Of a DNA stretch of 64,000 bases, positions 1 to 8,231 are shown in pieces. Source of the stretch: Scatosoma sp900555925 (GTDB taxonomy: Bacteria; Bacillota; Clostridia; Christensenellales; Borkfalkiaceae). How positions within the stretch are numbered: position 1 is the stretch's first letter; the number at the start of each line of letters is the position of its first letter. Made by a program: the position numbers and the translations under genes. The notes under the pieces are model-generated. The model did no database searches. It worked only from the letters and a program-made list of their open reading frames with translations, and had not been told where the DNA came from. The stretch lies in the NCBI GenBank assembly GCA_959603585.1, contig CAUGYD010000003.1, forward strand, positions 124,001 to 188,000, read 5' to 3'.

Positions 1-1692
1 CTGAGACTGGGAAAGCCGCTCATCATCTTCATAAACGGCATGGATAAAGAAAACGCGGACTATTTCGGAACGGTGCGGGCTTTGAAAGAAAAGTATTCTG
101 GTAAACTCGCCCCCATTCAGATTCCCATTATGGAAAACGGAAAAATGCAGGGCTGCATCAACGCGTTACAGGAAAAAGCGTATCGTTTCACCGCCGACGG
201 CGCGGAGGAAATCCCCATTCCCACGGAGCTTCAAGCCGAAGTGGAGGAAATGAAAGCCAGCCTCATGGAGACCGCCGCGGAAAACGACGAAGTCCTGCTC
301 GACAAATATTTCGAAGCGGGCGCATTGAGCCGTGAAGAGACGATTCACGGAATCCGCCTCGGCATCGCGTCGGTGAACACGATCCCCGTCATGGCGGGCA
401 GCGCTCTGCAAAACCGCGGCGTCATCAATCTTCTGAACGAAATCGTCGCCTATATGCCCGAAGCGAACGAACGCGTGAATACGCTCGCCACCGACCTTAT
501 GGTAGATAAGGTCGTGAATATCCTTCCCGATCCGTCCGCTCCGCTCGCAGCGCAGGTGTTCAAGACGGTCATCGACCCCTACTCGGGAAAACTCAGTTAT
601 CTGAAAGTTTTCCGCGGAACTTTGAAGAGCGGAAGCGTCGTCTGGAACGCAAACGCGGAAAAAGAAGAGCGCATCGGTCAGATTTATCTTTTGAAGGGCA
701 AAAAGACGGAACCCGTCACCGAACTTTTGGCGGGCGACATCGGCGCGGTAAATAAATTGGGTATCACTTCGACGTGCGACACGCTCTGCGACGCGGGCGC
801 GAAAGTAAAATTCGACGCGATACGTTTCCCGAAACCCACGCTCTTTATGGCGGTCTCCTCCGAAAAGAAGGGAGAGGAGGACAAAGTTTTTGCGGGTCTG
901 AATAAACTTTCCGAAGAAGATTATACTTTCTCGGTGGAAAAGAATACCGAGACGGGAGAAATCCTCATCGGCGGACAGGGCGATACGCAAATCGAAATGC
1001 TGGCGAAAAAGGTAAAATCGCGCTACGGCGTGGACGTCAAGCTGACGGAACCGAAAATCGCCTACCGCGAAACCATTCGCTCCGTCGCCACCGCGGAGGG
1101 CAAATACAAGAAACAGACGGGCGGACACGGCCAGTACGGCCACTGCAAAATTCGTTTCGAGCCCTGCGAAGATCCCTTCGTATTTGAAGAGGAAGTGGTC
1201 GGCGGAGCCGTTCCCAAACAGTATTTCCCCGCCGTGGAAAAGGGTCTCAAAGAGAGTCTTTCCTCCGGTCCCATCGCGGGCTATCCCGTCACGGGCGTCA
1301 AGGCGGTGCTTTACGACGGAAGCTATCACGAAGTAGACAGCTCGGAAATGGCCTTCAAAGCGGCCGCAGCGCTCGCTTTCAAGGAGGGCTTGAAGAATGC
1401 CTCGCCCGTGCTTTTAGAGCCCGTATATCGCTTAAAAATCGCCGTACCGGGCGACTATCTCGGCGACGTGATGGGCGACATCAACAAACGCCGCGGACGG
1501 ATCATGGGCACTACGACGGAAAACGAACTGACGATCGTCACGGCGGAGGTTCCTCAAGCGGAAATCGAAAAATATACCATGGAGCTCCGTTCTCTGACGC
1601 GCGGAAGCGGAAAGTTTGCCGCAGAATTTTTAGACTACGAGGAAGTGCCGCCCATGCTGGCGGAAAAAGTCGCGAACGCGAAGAAGGAGTGA
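1..1692 (+). CDS. EF-G-like translational GTPase, 5' truncated by window edge
   Basis: The reading frame is open from base 1, so the start and the P-loop (G1-G3) lie outside the window. The visible 563 residues begin just before the G4 motif and continue through the EF-G domain II-V order. A domain IV block (QTGGHGQYGHC) and the block EVDSSEMAFKAAAALAF are clear EF-G signatures. EF-G proteins are near 690 residues, so about 130 are missing. The protein should be a cytosolic ribosome-associated GTPase of the EF-G/EF-G2/TetM superfamily. G4 reads NGMD instead of NKMD, and domain IV differs from canonical fusA, so a paralogue (EF-G2 type) is more likely than the main elongation factor. No ribosomal-protein neighbours are visible. 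The family is certain; the paralogue assignment is inference. Confidence 0.9.
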   Translation: MRLGKPLIIFINGMDKENADYFGTVRALKEKYSGKLAPIQIPIMENGKMQGCINALQEKAYRFTADGAEEIPIPTELQAEVEEMKASLMETAAENDEVLLDKYFEAGALSREETIHGIRLGIASVNTIPVMAGSALQNRGVINLLNEIVAYMPEANERVNTLATDLMVDKVVNILPDPSAPLAAQVFKTVIDPYSGKLSYLKVFRGTLKSGSVVWNANAEKEERIGQIYLLKGKKTEPVTELLAGDIGAVNKLGITSTCDTLCDAGAKVKFDAIRFPKPTLFMAVSSEKKGEEDKVFAGLNKLSEEDYTFSVEKNTETGEILIGGQGDTQIEMLAKKVKSRYGVDVKLTEPKIAYRETIRSVATAEGKYKKQTGGHGQYGHCKIRFEPCEDPFVFEEEVVGGAVPKQYFPAVEKGLKESLSSGPIAGYPVTGVKAVLYDGSYHEVDSSEMAFKAAAALAFKEGLKNASPVLLEPVYRLKIAVPGDYLGDVMGDINKRRGRIMGTTTENELTIVTAEVPQAEIEKYTMELRSLTRGSGKFAAEFLDYEEVPPMLAEKVANAKKE

Positions 1693-1918
1693 CGGCGTTC
1701 AAAGGACACCGAAGAAGGACGAAGCAAACCCGCCCCGACAATCTCAGAGAAAGAAAAAACGTCCCCGACAAAAATTCCAAGGGACGAAATGGGTCGGCGG
1801 CCGTTGCGGGAAAAACACAAAAATTCTGCCTTTGATTTTATCAAAAGAATCACGCCTCCCCTTTCTTTTATTCTTTTGCGGAAAGGGGAAAAGGGTACGC
1901 GGTTCGGCCGCGGGCCCG

Positions 1919-1960
1919 CGGAATCTCCCGGACTCCCCCTGTCGGGAGGTTCCGTTTTTT
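1919..1960 (+). terminator. Rho-independent terminator after the EF-G-like gene
   Basis: The stem is CGGAA/TTCCG continued by CTCCCG/CGGGAG, with one G-T wobble and a 12-base loop, followed by six T. It lies 227 bases past the EF-G-like stop. The 1693-1918 stretch before it shows no credible gene. It holds a CCCCTTTC...GAAAGGGG hairpin and a perfect 14-bp palindrome, CCGCGGGCCCGCGG, at 1908-1921. It is probably a long 3' UTR. Confidence 0.75.
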
Positions 1961-1961
1961 G

Positions 1962-1990
1962 TTGCATAATTTTATAAGATATGGTATACT
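1962..1990 (+). promoter_or_regulatory. Vegetative promoter of the PAP2 gene, placing +1 at the start codon
   Basis: The -35 is TTGCAT (1962-1967) and the -10 is TATACT (1985-1990), with a 17-base spacer. Only six bases separate the -10 from the ATG at 1997, so the expected transcription start coincides with the start codon. There is no Shine-Dalgarno sequence. Confidence 0.7.
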
Positions 1991-1996
1991 GATTGC

Positions 1997-2506
1997 ATGT
2001 CGCACGAATTTTATCGAAAAATATACGAACGTCATTCGCGGTTTTATTTTCGCCATCCACAGGCGAAAAAAGTGTTGATTTTCGCAAATTACGGGCTGAC
2101 GGCGGCGATATTCGCGGCCTATGCGTTTTTGTGCCTGTTTGAATTTTTCATACATACCCCCGAATGGACGGACTTTCTCAAAATTTTGGGGATCCCCCTT
2201 CTTTGCCTGCTCACGGTTTCGCTCCTGAGAAATCTCTTCGACCGCAAGCGCCCGTATGAAGGCGCGGGAATCGTTCCCGTCATCGAAAAGAAGAAAAAGG
2301 GACACTCCTTTCCCAGCCGTCACCTCGCCTCCGCTTTCGTCATCGGCACGGTATTTCTCCCCTATTGCCTCCCCGCGGGAATCGTCGTCCTCTCCGCGGG
2401 CGCCGTTTTAGGCTATGTACGATTCGCCGCCGGCGTACACTACCCTTCCGACCTCGCCGTCGGCGCCCTCTTGGGCGCGCTGTTCGGCGCTTTGGTCTTC
2501 ATCTGA
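1997..2506 (+). CDS. PAP2-family membrane phosphatase
   Basis: This 169-residue integral membrane protein carries the three phosphatidic-acid-phosphatase motifs: a KxxxxxxRP-like region ending DRKRPYEG (about residues 83-90), SFPSRH (about 103-108) and RFAAGVHYPSD (about 143-153). These supply the phosphate-binding Lys/Arg and the two catalytic His. Hydrophobic segments lie around residues 28-50, 58-75, 112-130 and 155-169. Likely substrates are lipid phosphates such as phosphatidate or undecaprenyl pyrophosphate, on the outer face of the membrane; which one cannot be told. The gene stands alone, and its ATG sits directly behind its promoter with no ribosome-binding site, suggesting leaderless translation. 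The next possible start (a GTG near residue 26) also lacks a good ribosome-binding site. Confidence 0.88.
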   Translation: MSHEFYRKIYERHSRFYFRHPQAKKVLIFANYGLTAAIFAAYAFLCLFEFFIHTPEWTDFLKILGIPLLCLLTVSLLRNLFDRKRPYEGAGIVPVIEKKKKGHSFPSRHLASAFVIGTVFLPYCLPAGIVVLSAGAVLGYVRFAAGVHYPSDLAVGALLGALFGALVFI

Positions 2507-2541
2507 CGGGAATGCGGCTTATCCGTATTTCGGAATCGCCA

Positions 2542-2699
2542 TATGATATTGACTTTGATTTTCATCTTTGGGCAACGCGGGGCTGAAAAATGCTTTGGAA
2601 AAAGCGGAAAAAGTTCCTTCCGCCAAGGATAAGGATACGCGGGAGGCGCGGGAGGCGCGCGCGGAGGCTTCGGTGCCTTCCGCTCCCGACGACGAGTGA
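2542..2699 (+). pseudogene. Possible decayed small membrane-protein gene
   Basis: An ATG at 2542 opens a short hydrophobic stretch (MILTLIFIFG). After a frame change near 2570, the downstream frame (ending TGA at 2697-2699) reads as a charged, protein-like tail containing KNALEKAEKVPSAKDKD and AREARAEASVPSAPDDE. The composition resembles a one-TM small protein broken by an indel. No strong ribosome-binding site is visible, so this is tentative. The rest of 2507-2780 holds only a terminator hairpin. Confidence 0.28.
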
Positions 2700-2729
2700 T
2701 TTGCTTTCTATATATCTTGAAAATGAAGA

Positions 2730-2759
2730 GACGGCGGCAGACTTTTGTCTGCCGCCGTC
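2730..2759. terminator. Strong hairpin terminating rsmA
   Basis: A perfect 13-bp stem (GACGGCGGCAGAC / GTCTGCCGCCGTC) encloses a TTTT loop, 22 bases past the rsmA stop on the minus strand. T-rich sequence follows on both sides but no long T-run, so it may act in both directions. Confidence 0.65.
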
Positions 2760-2780
2760 ATCGTTATTTTGAGCCGATCT

Positions 2781-3617
2781 CTAATCTTTTATATAATCGC
2801 ACAAAACGTCGGAGAGAATCCCCAAGCGTTCGGGCGAGAGCGTCTCCCCGCGCGCCTTTTCGTCGATTTCCGCTCTCCGCAAAATCTCCTTGGCCGTTTC
2901 GCGGGAAAGAGAAAAACAGGCGACGAGATTGTTTTCGAGGGTCTTTCTCCGATTGAAAAACGCGCTTCTTACCGCCGCGCGGTACATCTTTTCGCTCTTC
3001 ACGGGCAGTCGGCCGCGTTCGAAAGAAATCTTCACGACCGCGGAATCGACGTTGGGACGGGGATAGAACAGAGTCCGAGGCACTCTCTTTACGATTTTCG
3101 CGCTTCCTTTGAGCGCGATCGCGGCCGTTATCGCGCCGTATTCGGGCGTGTTTTCCCTCGCGCAGAAGCGCTCCGCCACCTCCTCCTGCACCATGACGGA
3201 AATGCCCTTACACAGCTCGCTTTCCTCCAAAAGTTTCGTCACGAGCGGCGTGGTAATATAATAGGGCAGGTTCGCCACGACCGTATACGCTCCGATTTCC
3301 CTTTCGAATGCGGGCAGATCCAGCTTGTTGAAATCTCGGAAAATCACCTCGACGTTATCCAGCCCCGACAGCGTCTCCGCGAGGACGGGTTTCAGATCGG
3401 TATCGATATCGAACGCATAGACCTTTTTCGCGACCTCTGCGAGCGCGCGCGTCAAAGTCCCCGCGCCGCAGCCGATTTCCACCGCAGTGTCCTCCCCGCA
3501 GATCCCCGAAGCGGCGACGATGGATTTCAATAAATTCGTATCGGAAATAAAATTCTGTCCGAACTGTTTCTTAAAGCGAAACCCGTGTTTTATCAGAGTA
3601 GTGCGTAAATCTTCCAT
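2781..3617 (-). CDS. rsmA: 16S rRNA (adenine1518-N6/adenine1519-N6)-dimethyltransferase RsmA/KsgA
   Basis: RsmA dimethylates two adjacent adenines in the 3' terminal hairpin of 16S rRNA during small-subunit assembly, using SAM. The 278-residue protein has the family start block KKQFGQNFI, the SAM-binding motif EIGCGAGTLT and the catalytic motif NLPYYITTP. The length is usual for the family. The start at 3617 is chosen because GGAGG (complement of 3621-3625) sits three bases upstream and the protein then begins at the usual place; the open frame extends further but encodes unrelated residues. It is the last gene of the metG-tatD-radical SAM-unknown-rsmA cluster, a Gram-positive order in which rnmV usually precedes rsmA. 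Confidence 0.95.
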   Translation of the reverse strand: MEDLRTTLIKHGFRFKKQFGQNFISDTNLLKSIVAASGICGEDTAVEIGCGAGTLTRALAEVAKKVYAFDIDTDLKPVLAETLSGLDNVEVIFRDFNKLDLPAFEREIGAYTVVANLPYYITTPLVTKLLEESELCKGISVMVQEEVAERFCARENTPEYGAITAAIALKGSAKIVKRVPRTLFYPRPNVDSAVVKISFERGRLPVKSEKMYRAAVRSAFFNRRKTLENNLVACFSLSRETAKEILRRAEIDEKARGETLSPERLGILSDVLCDYIKD

Positions 3618-3679
3618 AATCCTCCGCCTGTCTTTTCCCGCGAGGGAATCAGCCTTTTCAGAGATTTTTCGTTTTTCCT

Positions 3680-4153
3680 TTAATTCTGTTCGCTCGGCGC
3701 CTGCAATCCGTACTTTTCCGCCGCCCTCACGTATTCCGCCACGAGAAAAAAGTTTTCGAGATCCTTTTCGTCCAAGCCACGGAAAAAGAAAACTTCGTCG
3801 TATAAATCCGCATATTCGTCGGGCGAAAGTGCAGAAGATTCCATAAAAAACGCACCCGTTTCCGCTTCCAGCCCGACGAAAACTTCCCCGCCCCGCCAAA
3901 ACAGACGAAAGACCTCCGCGCGCGGCTCTTTTCCTTCGGGGAGTTTTTCGCGGTAACATTCGTTTTCGAGAACGTTTCCCGCCGTCGCGGCGAGCATTTC
4001 CCTATCGTCGGTACGGACGGCGGAATACCGCTTTTTCAGGTATGCGACAAGCTCCTCTCCGCTCCTTCTGCAGGGACGGATTTTTCCCCGATATTCCTCA
4101 AAAATCCTTTTCCATTCCTCGATTTCCGACCTCGTCGCCTCGTGCGTCAGCAT
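3680..4153 (-). CDS. Unrecognised 157-residue acidic protein
   Basis: I do not recognise this protein. It is soluble, rich in Glu/Arg/Phe, has no signal peptide and ends in GLQAPSEQN. The start at 4153 (MLTHEATRSEIEEW) is chosen because GGGGAGG lies seven bases upstream; an ATG two codons earlier is too close to the ribosome-binding site. It sits 62 bases before rsmA, where many Gram-positive genomes carry rnmV (RNase M5), but no TOPRIM motifs are visible, so it is not RNase M5. It is probably co-transcribed with rsmA. Function unknown. Confidence 0.7.
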   Translation of the reverse strand: MLTHEATRSEIEEWKRIFEEYRGKIRPCRRSGEELVAYLKKRYSAVRTDDREMLAATAGNVLENECYREKLPEGKEPRAEVFRLFWRGGEVFVGLEAETGAFFMESSALSPDEYADLYDEVFFFRGLDEKDLENFFLVAEYVRAAEKYGLQAPSEQN

Positions 4154-4176
4154 CGGCATTCCTCCCCGCGAATATA

Positions 4177-4279
4177 TTTCCGATTTCTTCAAATCGGAAA
4201 AGCGAAAAGCTGAAATATATAGTTCTGTTCTTCCGTACAGAGAGAACGTTCGGCTCCGTTTTTTTCATAGGGAGCCGAA
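4177..4279. other. Two inverted repeats in the gap upstream of the 157-residue gene
   Basis: A perfect 10-bp inverted repeat (TTTCCGATTT / AAATCGGAAA, four-base loop) occupies 4177-4200. A 9-bp one (TTCGGCTCC / GGAGCCGAA, 13-base loop) occupies 4249-4279. Both lie in the 241-base gap between the radical SAM gene and the next minus-strand gene. The first sits 10 bases above the GGGGAGG ribosome-binding site. Neither has a following T-run on the minus strand, so neither is a standard terminator. Confidence 0.45.
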
Positions 4280-4394
4280 ACATGCAATTCCGCTTTTCAT
4301 ATAACGGTAAAAAATATACAACTCAACTCTTTACGTACGGCGGCAAAAAATACTTTTTCCGAAACCTTTTGCCGAAGCCTTACGTCAGCCTTTT

Positions 4395-5168
4395 TCAGGA
4401 ATCGGTGATATATTTGCGGACATACAGGGGAACACCTACCCCTTCGGCCACCCGCTTGCAGGCGGCAACTTCCTCCTCTCCCACGCAGTCTACCACGGAG
4501 AAGCGGCAACCCACGCCGTTGCGCTTGCAGAGCCGCGCAAATTCGACGAGCGCGGCAAATCCGTTTTCCCCGAACATGGAACGGCAGATCGGCTGATACT
4601 TTTCCGCGCTGGAAGCGTTGAGGGAGACGTTTACGAGGTCGATTTTTCCCTTTAACTCGGGCACGATGTCCCTCTTATTGATGAGGTTCCCCTGCCCGTT
4701 GGTGTTGAGGCGGGTGGAAAGCCCCTTGGAATGGGCGTAATCTGCCACGGCGAGCATTTCCGCGAGCTTATAGGTCGGCTCCCCGAAGCCGCAGAATACG
4801 ACTTCCTTGAAGCGGGACAAATCTCCCATGGCGTTCATGGCGGCGATGACCTTTTCCGCGGTCGGATCGCCGTGTCTGAGCCAGAGGTAATTTCCGTAAT
4901 AGCTCGCGCGCTCGTTTCTCACGCAGAAAGAACAGCCGTTGGAGCATTTGTTCGTGAGGTTGATATACAGGTTTCCGTCGAGGGTATAGACGTAGGTATC
5001 CTTGCGGTTTTCGCCGTTATTCTTATCCCTGCCCCCCGCGTTCTTATTTTTATCTCTATTGTTTTGCGGATTTTTCTTTCCGCTGTCGCCGTTGCCTTTC
5101 GGCGCGGGATTTTTTCCGCCGCGACCGCCGTTCTGAGGGCGGCCGCCCTTGTTTTTTTCGTTGCTCAT
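4395..5168 (-). CDS. TatD-associated radical SAM protein
   Basis: This 257-residue radical SAM enzyme has the 4Fe-4S cysteine motif CSNGCSFC (C-x3-C-x2-C) near residues 74-81, preceded by NLYINLTNK, and the Gly-rich CGFGEPT segment that helps bind SAM. It matches the small radical SAM family often encoded beside tatD, whose substrate is unknown. The first 58 or so residues are low complexity, rich in Lys, Asn and Gly, probably disordered and possibly nucleic-acid binding. Its start codon overlaps the tatD stop by four bases (ATGA), so the two are translationally coupled. No SPASM or other auxiliary cluster domain is visible. Confidence 0.85.
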   Translation of the reverse strand: MSNEKNKGGRPQNGGRGGKNPAPKGNGDSGKKNPQNNRDKNKNAGGRDKNNGENRKDTYVYTLDGNLYINLTNKCSNGCSFCVRNERASYYGNYLWLRHGDPTAEKVIAAMNAMGDLSRFKEVVFCGFGEPTYKLAEMLAVADYAHSKGLSTRLNTNGQGNLINKRDIVPELKGKIDLVNVSLNASSAEKYQPICRSMFGENGFAALVEFARLCKRNGVGCRFSVVDCVGEEEVAACKRVAEGVGVPLYVRKYITDS

Positions 5169-5959
5169 TTTTTCGTTTTCAGTCTGAAAAACAGCCTCTC
5201 TGCATTTTCAAGGACCTGTCTTTCGAGCTCCTCCTCTTTTTCTTCGCGCAAAAGCGCCAGATTTGCAAACGTATGATTCACGTTCTTCGGTTCGTTCGGG
5301 AAAACGCCCCGAAAGGGTTCGGGCGTCAGATACGGACAGTCGGTCTCCGTCAGAATACGGTCCGAGGCGACGGTTTTCGCGCTTTCGTGTACTTTTTTCG
5401 CGTTCTTGAACGTCGACGTGCCGCCGAAGGAAAAATACATTCCCAGAGCGGAAAACTCCCGTACCATTTCCGAAGAATAGGAATAGCAGTGCATGAGTCC
5501 GCCCCTTTTCAGGAGCGGTTTATTCTCTTTCAGGATTTCCAGCGTATCCGCCGCCGCGTCACGGCTGTGAACGACGACGGGAAGCCCCGTTTCGTCCGCG
5601 ATTTTCAATTGTCTGATAAAGACTTCTTTTTGCAGTTCGCGATCGGGATTGTCGGGAAAATGGTAATCCAGCCCGATTTCTCCTATCGCGACGCATTTCG
5701 GATGCGCGGCAAGGCGGGCAATTTCCGAGAGGTCTCCCTCCTTCATTCGGGACAATTCCTCGGGCTGAAATCCCGCAGAAAAGTATACGTCGGGATTTTG
5801 CTCGGAAAGTTCTTTCGCCGCCAGCGAGGATTCGAGGTCGAAACCCGAACAGATCATCGCCGAAACGCCCGCCGCGCGCGCCCGTTCCAAAACGGCGGTC
5901 AAGCCGCCCGCGCGGTCGTATTCCCCACCCGTCAGGTGGCAGTGCACGTCTATCGACAT
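5165..5959 (-). CDS. tatD: TatD-family metal-dependent hydrolase/DNase
   Basis: This 264-residue TIM-barrel metallohydrolase has the family ligands in order: HCH (residues 5-7), the GEIGLDYHF block, VVVHSRDA, a second His in MHCYSYS, and TETDCPYLTPEP near the end. TatD enzymes are 3'-5' exonucleases or metal-dependent hydrolases linked to DNA/RNA turnover. The start at 5959 has GAGGA upstream. The gene follows metG by 10 bases and overlaps the radical SAM gene by four, matching the common metG-tatD pairing. Confidence 0.92.
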   Translation of the reverse strand: MSIDVHCHLTGGEYDRAGGLTAVLERARAAGVSAMICSGFDLESSLAAKELSEQNPDVYFSAGFQPEELSRMKEGDLSEIARLAAHPKCVAIGEIGLDYHFPDNPDRELQKEVFIRQLKIADETGLPVVVHSRDAAADTLEILKENKPLLKRGGLMHCYSYSSEMVREFSALGMYFSFGGTSTFKNAKKVHESAKTVASDRILTETDCPYLTPEPFRGVFPNEPKNVNHTFANLALLREEKEEELERQVLENAERLFFRLKTKK

Positions 5960-5969
5960 AATTTTTTCC

Positions 5970-8033
5970 TCAGCGGATAGACGCGCCGCTGTCCAGATCG
6001 TCTTTATCGGACACGACTAGCGACAGCCGTCCGCTTTCGTCCTCCGCGGCCAGAATCATGCCTTCGGACAAAATTCCGCAGAGCTTCACGGGTTTCAGGT
6101 TCGTGACGAACACGACCTTTTTCCCGATCATTTCTTCGGGCGTGTAATATTTCGCGATTCCGGACACGACGGAACGTGTCTCGTTTCCGAATTTCACCGT
6201 CTCGTGCAGGAGCTTGGAGGACTTAGGCACCTTTTCGCAGGCGATAATCTCTCCCACCTGCAAGCGCACCTTCGCAAAATCGTCTATGGAAATTTCGGGA
6301 TATTCCTCCGCCGCGGAGTTTGAAGCCGAAGTGGAAGCGTTTTTCGCAACATTTGCGCTCTTTTCGGAAACGTCCCCGAGAGAAGCTCCGTTTCCCTTTG
6401 CCGCGGCGTCGCCCTTCGCGCTTCCCGCAGCTTGGGAAGCGGCCGATTTTCTCTGCTCTTCGCAGATTTTTTCGATTTCGGGCTCCAAAGCCTTGAAATC
6501 CACGCGCGCGAACAGGGCGGGGGCGGGAGTAACGGTAATCCGTTCACACAGGCCGAACGAGGAACATTCCTCTATCGTTCTGTTTCCCGCGCCGAAGGCC
6601 GCAAAAATTTTCTCGGACGTTTCGGGAATAAAGCTGTCCAGAAGGGAAGCGCCCGTCAAAATCGCTTCGGACAGGTTATAAAGGACATCGTTGAGCCGCG
6701 CTCTTTTGCCCTCATCCTTCGCGAGCGCCCAAGGCATGGTTTCGTCGATATACTTATTAGCGCGGCGGAAGAGCGAGAAAATTTCCGTAATCGCGTCTGC
6801 AATGTGAAGGCTGTCCGCCTTTGCGCGCACCTTTTCCGCCGTCCCGCGGACCGTCGCCTTAAATTCGGCGTCGGGCTCTTCCTCCGCGGAAAGCCCCCTT
6901 TCCACCGTTCCGCCGAAATATTTGGAAATCATGGCTACCGTACGGGAAACGAGGTTTCCGAGCACGTTGGCGAGTTCGGAATTATAGCGTTCCGCGACGA
7001 GCTCCCAGGAAATCTGGCCGTCGTTGTCGAAGGGCATTTCGTGCAGGACGAAGAAACGCACGGCGTCCACGCCGAACAGCCTTACGAGATCGTCGGCATA
7101 AATCACGTTCCCCTTGGACTTGGACATCTTCCCGTCCCCCTGCAACAGCCAAGGATGGCCGAAAATTTGCTTGGGGAGCGGCTCGCCCAGCGCCATGAGG
7201 AAAATCGGCCAGTAAATGGTATGGAAACGAATGATGTCCTTGCCGATGAGGTGCAGATCGGCGGGCCAATACTTTTTATACTTTTCGCCGTGATTGCCGT
7301 CCGCCGAATATCCCAGCCCCGTGATATAGTTCGTCAGCGCGTCCAGCCAGACGTACACGACGTGCTTCTTGTCGAAAGGCACCTGAATCCCCCACTTGAA
7401 CGAGGTTCGGGAAACGCAGAGATCCTGCAACCCCTTCAAAAGAAAATTGTTCATCATTTCGTTCTTGCGGGAAACGGGCTGAATAAATTCGGGGTGAGAG
7501 TTGATATGCTCAATCAGCCTGTCCGCATATTTTCCCATTTTGAAGAAATACGCTTCCTCTTTCGCGGGTTTGACTTCCCTGCCGCAGTCCGGGCATTTCC
7601 CGTCCACGAGCTGGCTCTCCGTCCAGAAAGACTCGCAGGGCGTACAGTACATGCCTTCGTAGTAACCTTTATATATATCTCCCTGATCGTAAAATTTCTT
7701 GAAAATCTTCGCCACTTCCGCTTCGTGATACTCGTCCGTGGTGCGGATAAATTTGTCGTAGGAGGTGTTCATCAGGTCCCAGATCCCCTTGATTTCACCC
7801 GCCACCTTGTCTACGTACTCTTTCGGCGTCACGCCCGCCGCGGCCGCCTTGTCCTCGATCTTCTGACCGTGTTCGTCCGTTCCCGTCTGAAAAAATACGT
7901 CGTAGCCCTCTTTGCGCTTGAACCGCGCGATTGCGTCCGCCAATACCGCTTCGTACGTATTGCCGATATGCGGCTTGCCCGAAGTGTATGCGATCGCCGT
8001 CGTGATATAATAAGGCTTCTTCTTTTCTGCCAT
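5970..8033 (-). CDS. metG: Methionyl-tRNA synthetase
   Basis: This class I synthetase charges tRNA-Met. The 687-residue protein has the HIGH-like motif PHIGNTYE (about residues 21-28), a zinc knuckle CTPC...CPDC in the connective domain, and KMSKSKGN. The C-terminal EMAP/tRNA-binding domain begins at DFAKVRLQVGEII. A 60-residue Ala/Ser/Lys-rich linker separates the anticodon domain from it, longer than usual. The start has GGAGA about nine bases upstream and the mRNA leader is only about 35 bases, so there is no T-box, unlike many Gram-positive metG genes. It heads the minus-strand operon toward tatD. Confidence 0.97.
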   Translation of the reverse strand: MAEKKKPYYITTAIAYTSGKPHIGNTYEAVLADAIARFKRKEGYDVFFQTGTDEHGQKIEDKAAAAGVTPKEYVDKVAGEIKGIWDLMNTSYDKFIRTTDEYHEAEVAKIFKKFYDQGDIYKGYYEGMYCTPCESFWTESQLVDGKCPDCGREVKPAKEEAYFFKMGKYADRLIEHINSHPEFIQPVSRKNEMMNNFLLKGLQDLCVSRTSFKWGIQVPFDKKHVVYVWLDALTNYITGLGYSADGNHGEKYKKYWPADLHLIGKDIIRFHTIYWPIFLMALGEPLPKQIFGHPWLLQGDGKMSKSKGNVIYADDLVRLFGVDAVRFFVLHEMPFDNDGQISWELVAERYNSELANVLGNLVSRTVAMISKYFGGTVERGLSAEEEPDAEFKATVRGTAEKVRAKADSLHIADAITEIFSLFRRANKYIDETMPWALAKDEGKRARLNDVLYNLSEAILTGASLLDSFIPETSEKIFAAFGAGNRTIEECSSFGLCERITVTPAPALFARVDFKALEPEIEKICEEQRKSAASQAAGSAKGDAAAKGNGASLGDVSEKSANVAKNASTSASNSAAEEYPEISIDDFAKVRLQVGEIIACEKVPKSSKLLHETVKFGNETRSVVSGIAKYYTPEEMIGKKVVFVTNLKPVKLCGILSEGMILAAEDESGRLSLVVSDKDDLDSGASIR

Positions 8034-8074
8034 TTCGCCTTTTCTCCTTTTTTTCGGATTCTTATACGAAGTTT

Positions 8075-8103
8075 ATTATACACCATTCCCGCCGAAAAGT
8101 AAA
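8075..8103 (-). promoter_or_regulatory. metG operon promoter
   Basis: On the minus strand the -35 is TTTACT (complement of 8098-8103) and the -10 is TATAAT (complement of 8075-8080), with a 17-base spacer. The expected start is near 8068, giving a short untranslated leader. Confidence 0.7.
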
Positions 8104-8193
8104 TTATTTTTGCGCGATTTTTCCCGATACGCCCGCAATACGCCGCAATCCCCGACAGGTCTCCGTCCCCGCGGCTTAGCCTTTTCCGCCCTT

Positions 8194-8226
8194 TTGACAT
8201 ACCGCGGACAACCGCGGGCATATAAT
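8194..8226 (+). promoter_or_regulatory. Probable spmA promoter, close to the start codon
   Basis: TATAAT (8221-8226) lies five bases before the spmA ATG. TTGACA (8194-8199) is 21 bases upstream of it, too far for a good sigma-A promoter. The string CATATAAT also resembles the -10 of sporulation sigma-E promoters, which would fit spm genes. Either way, +1 falls at or next to the start codon. Confidence 0.45.
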
Positions 8227-8231
8227 AGGAC

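Noticed and set aside
3680..4153. RNase M5 (rnmV) by position
   Set aside because: The protein lacks TOPRIM motifs and resembles no primase-like fold by eye.
4249..4279. Terminator for the radical SAM gene
   Set aside because: The inverted repeat has its T-run in the loop and none after the stem on the minus strand.
8034..8074. T-box riboswitch upstream of metG
   Set aside because: The leader is only about 35 bases, too short for a T-box, and no specifier or TGGNACC-like sequence is present.
6432..8102. 556-codon plus-strand open frame
   Set aside because: Antisense to metG, which has complete catalytic motifs; the composition is that of reverse-complemented coding DNA.
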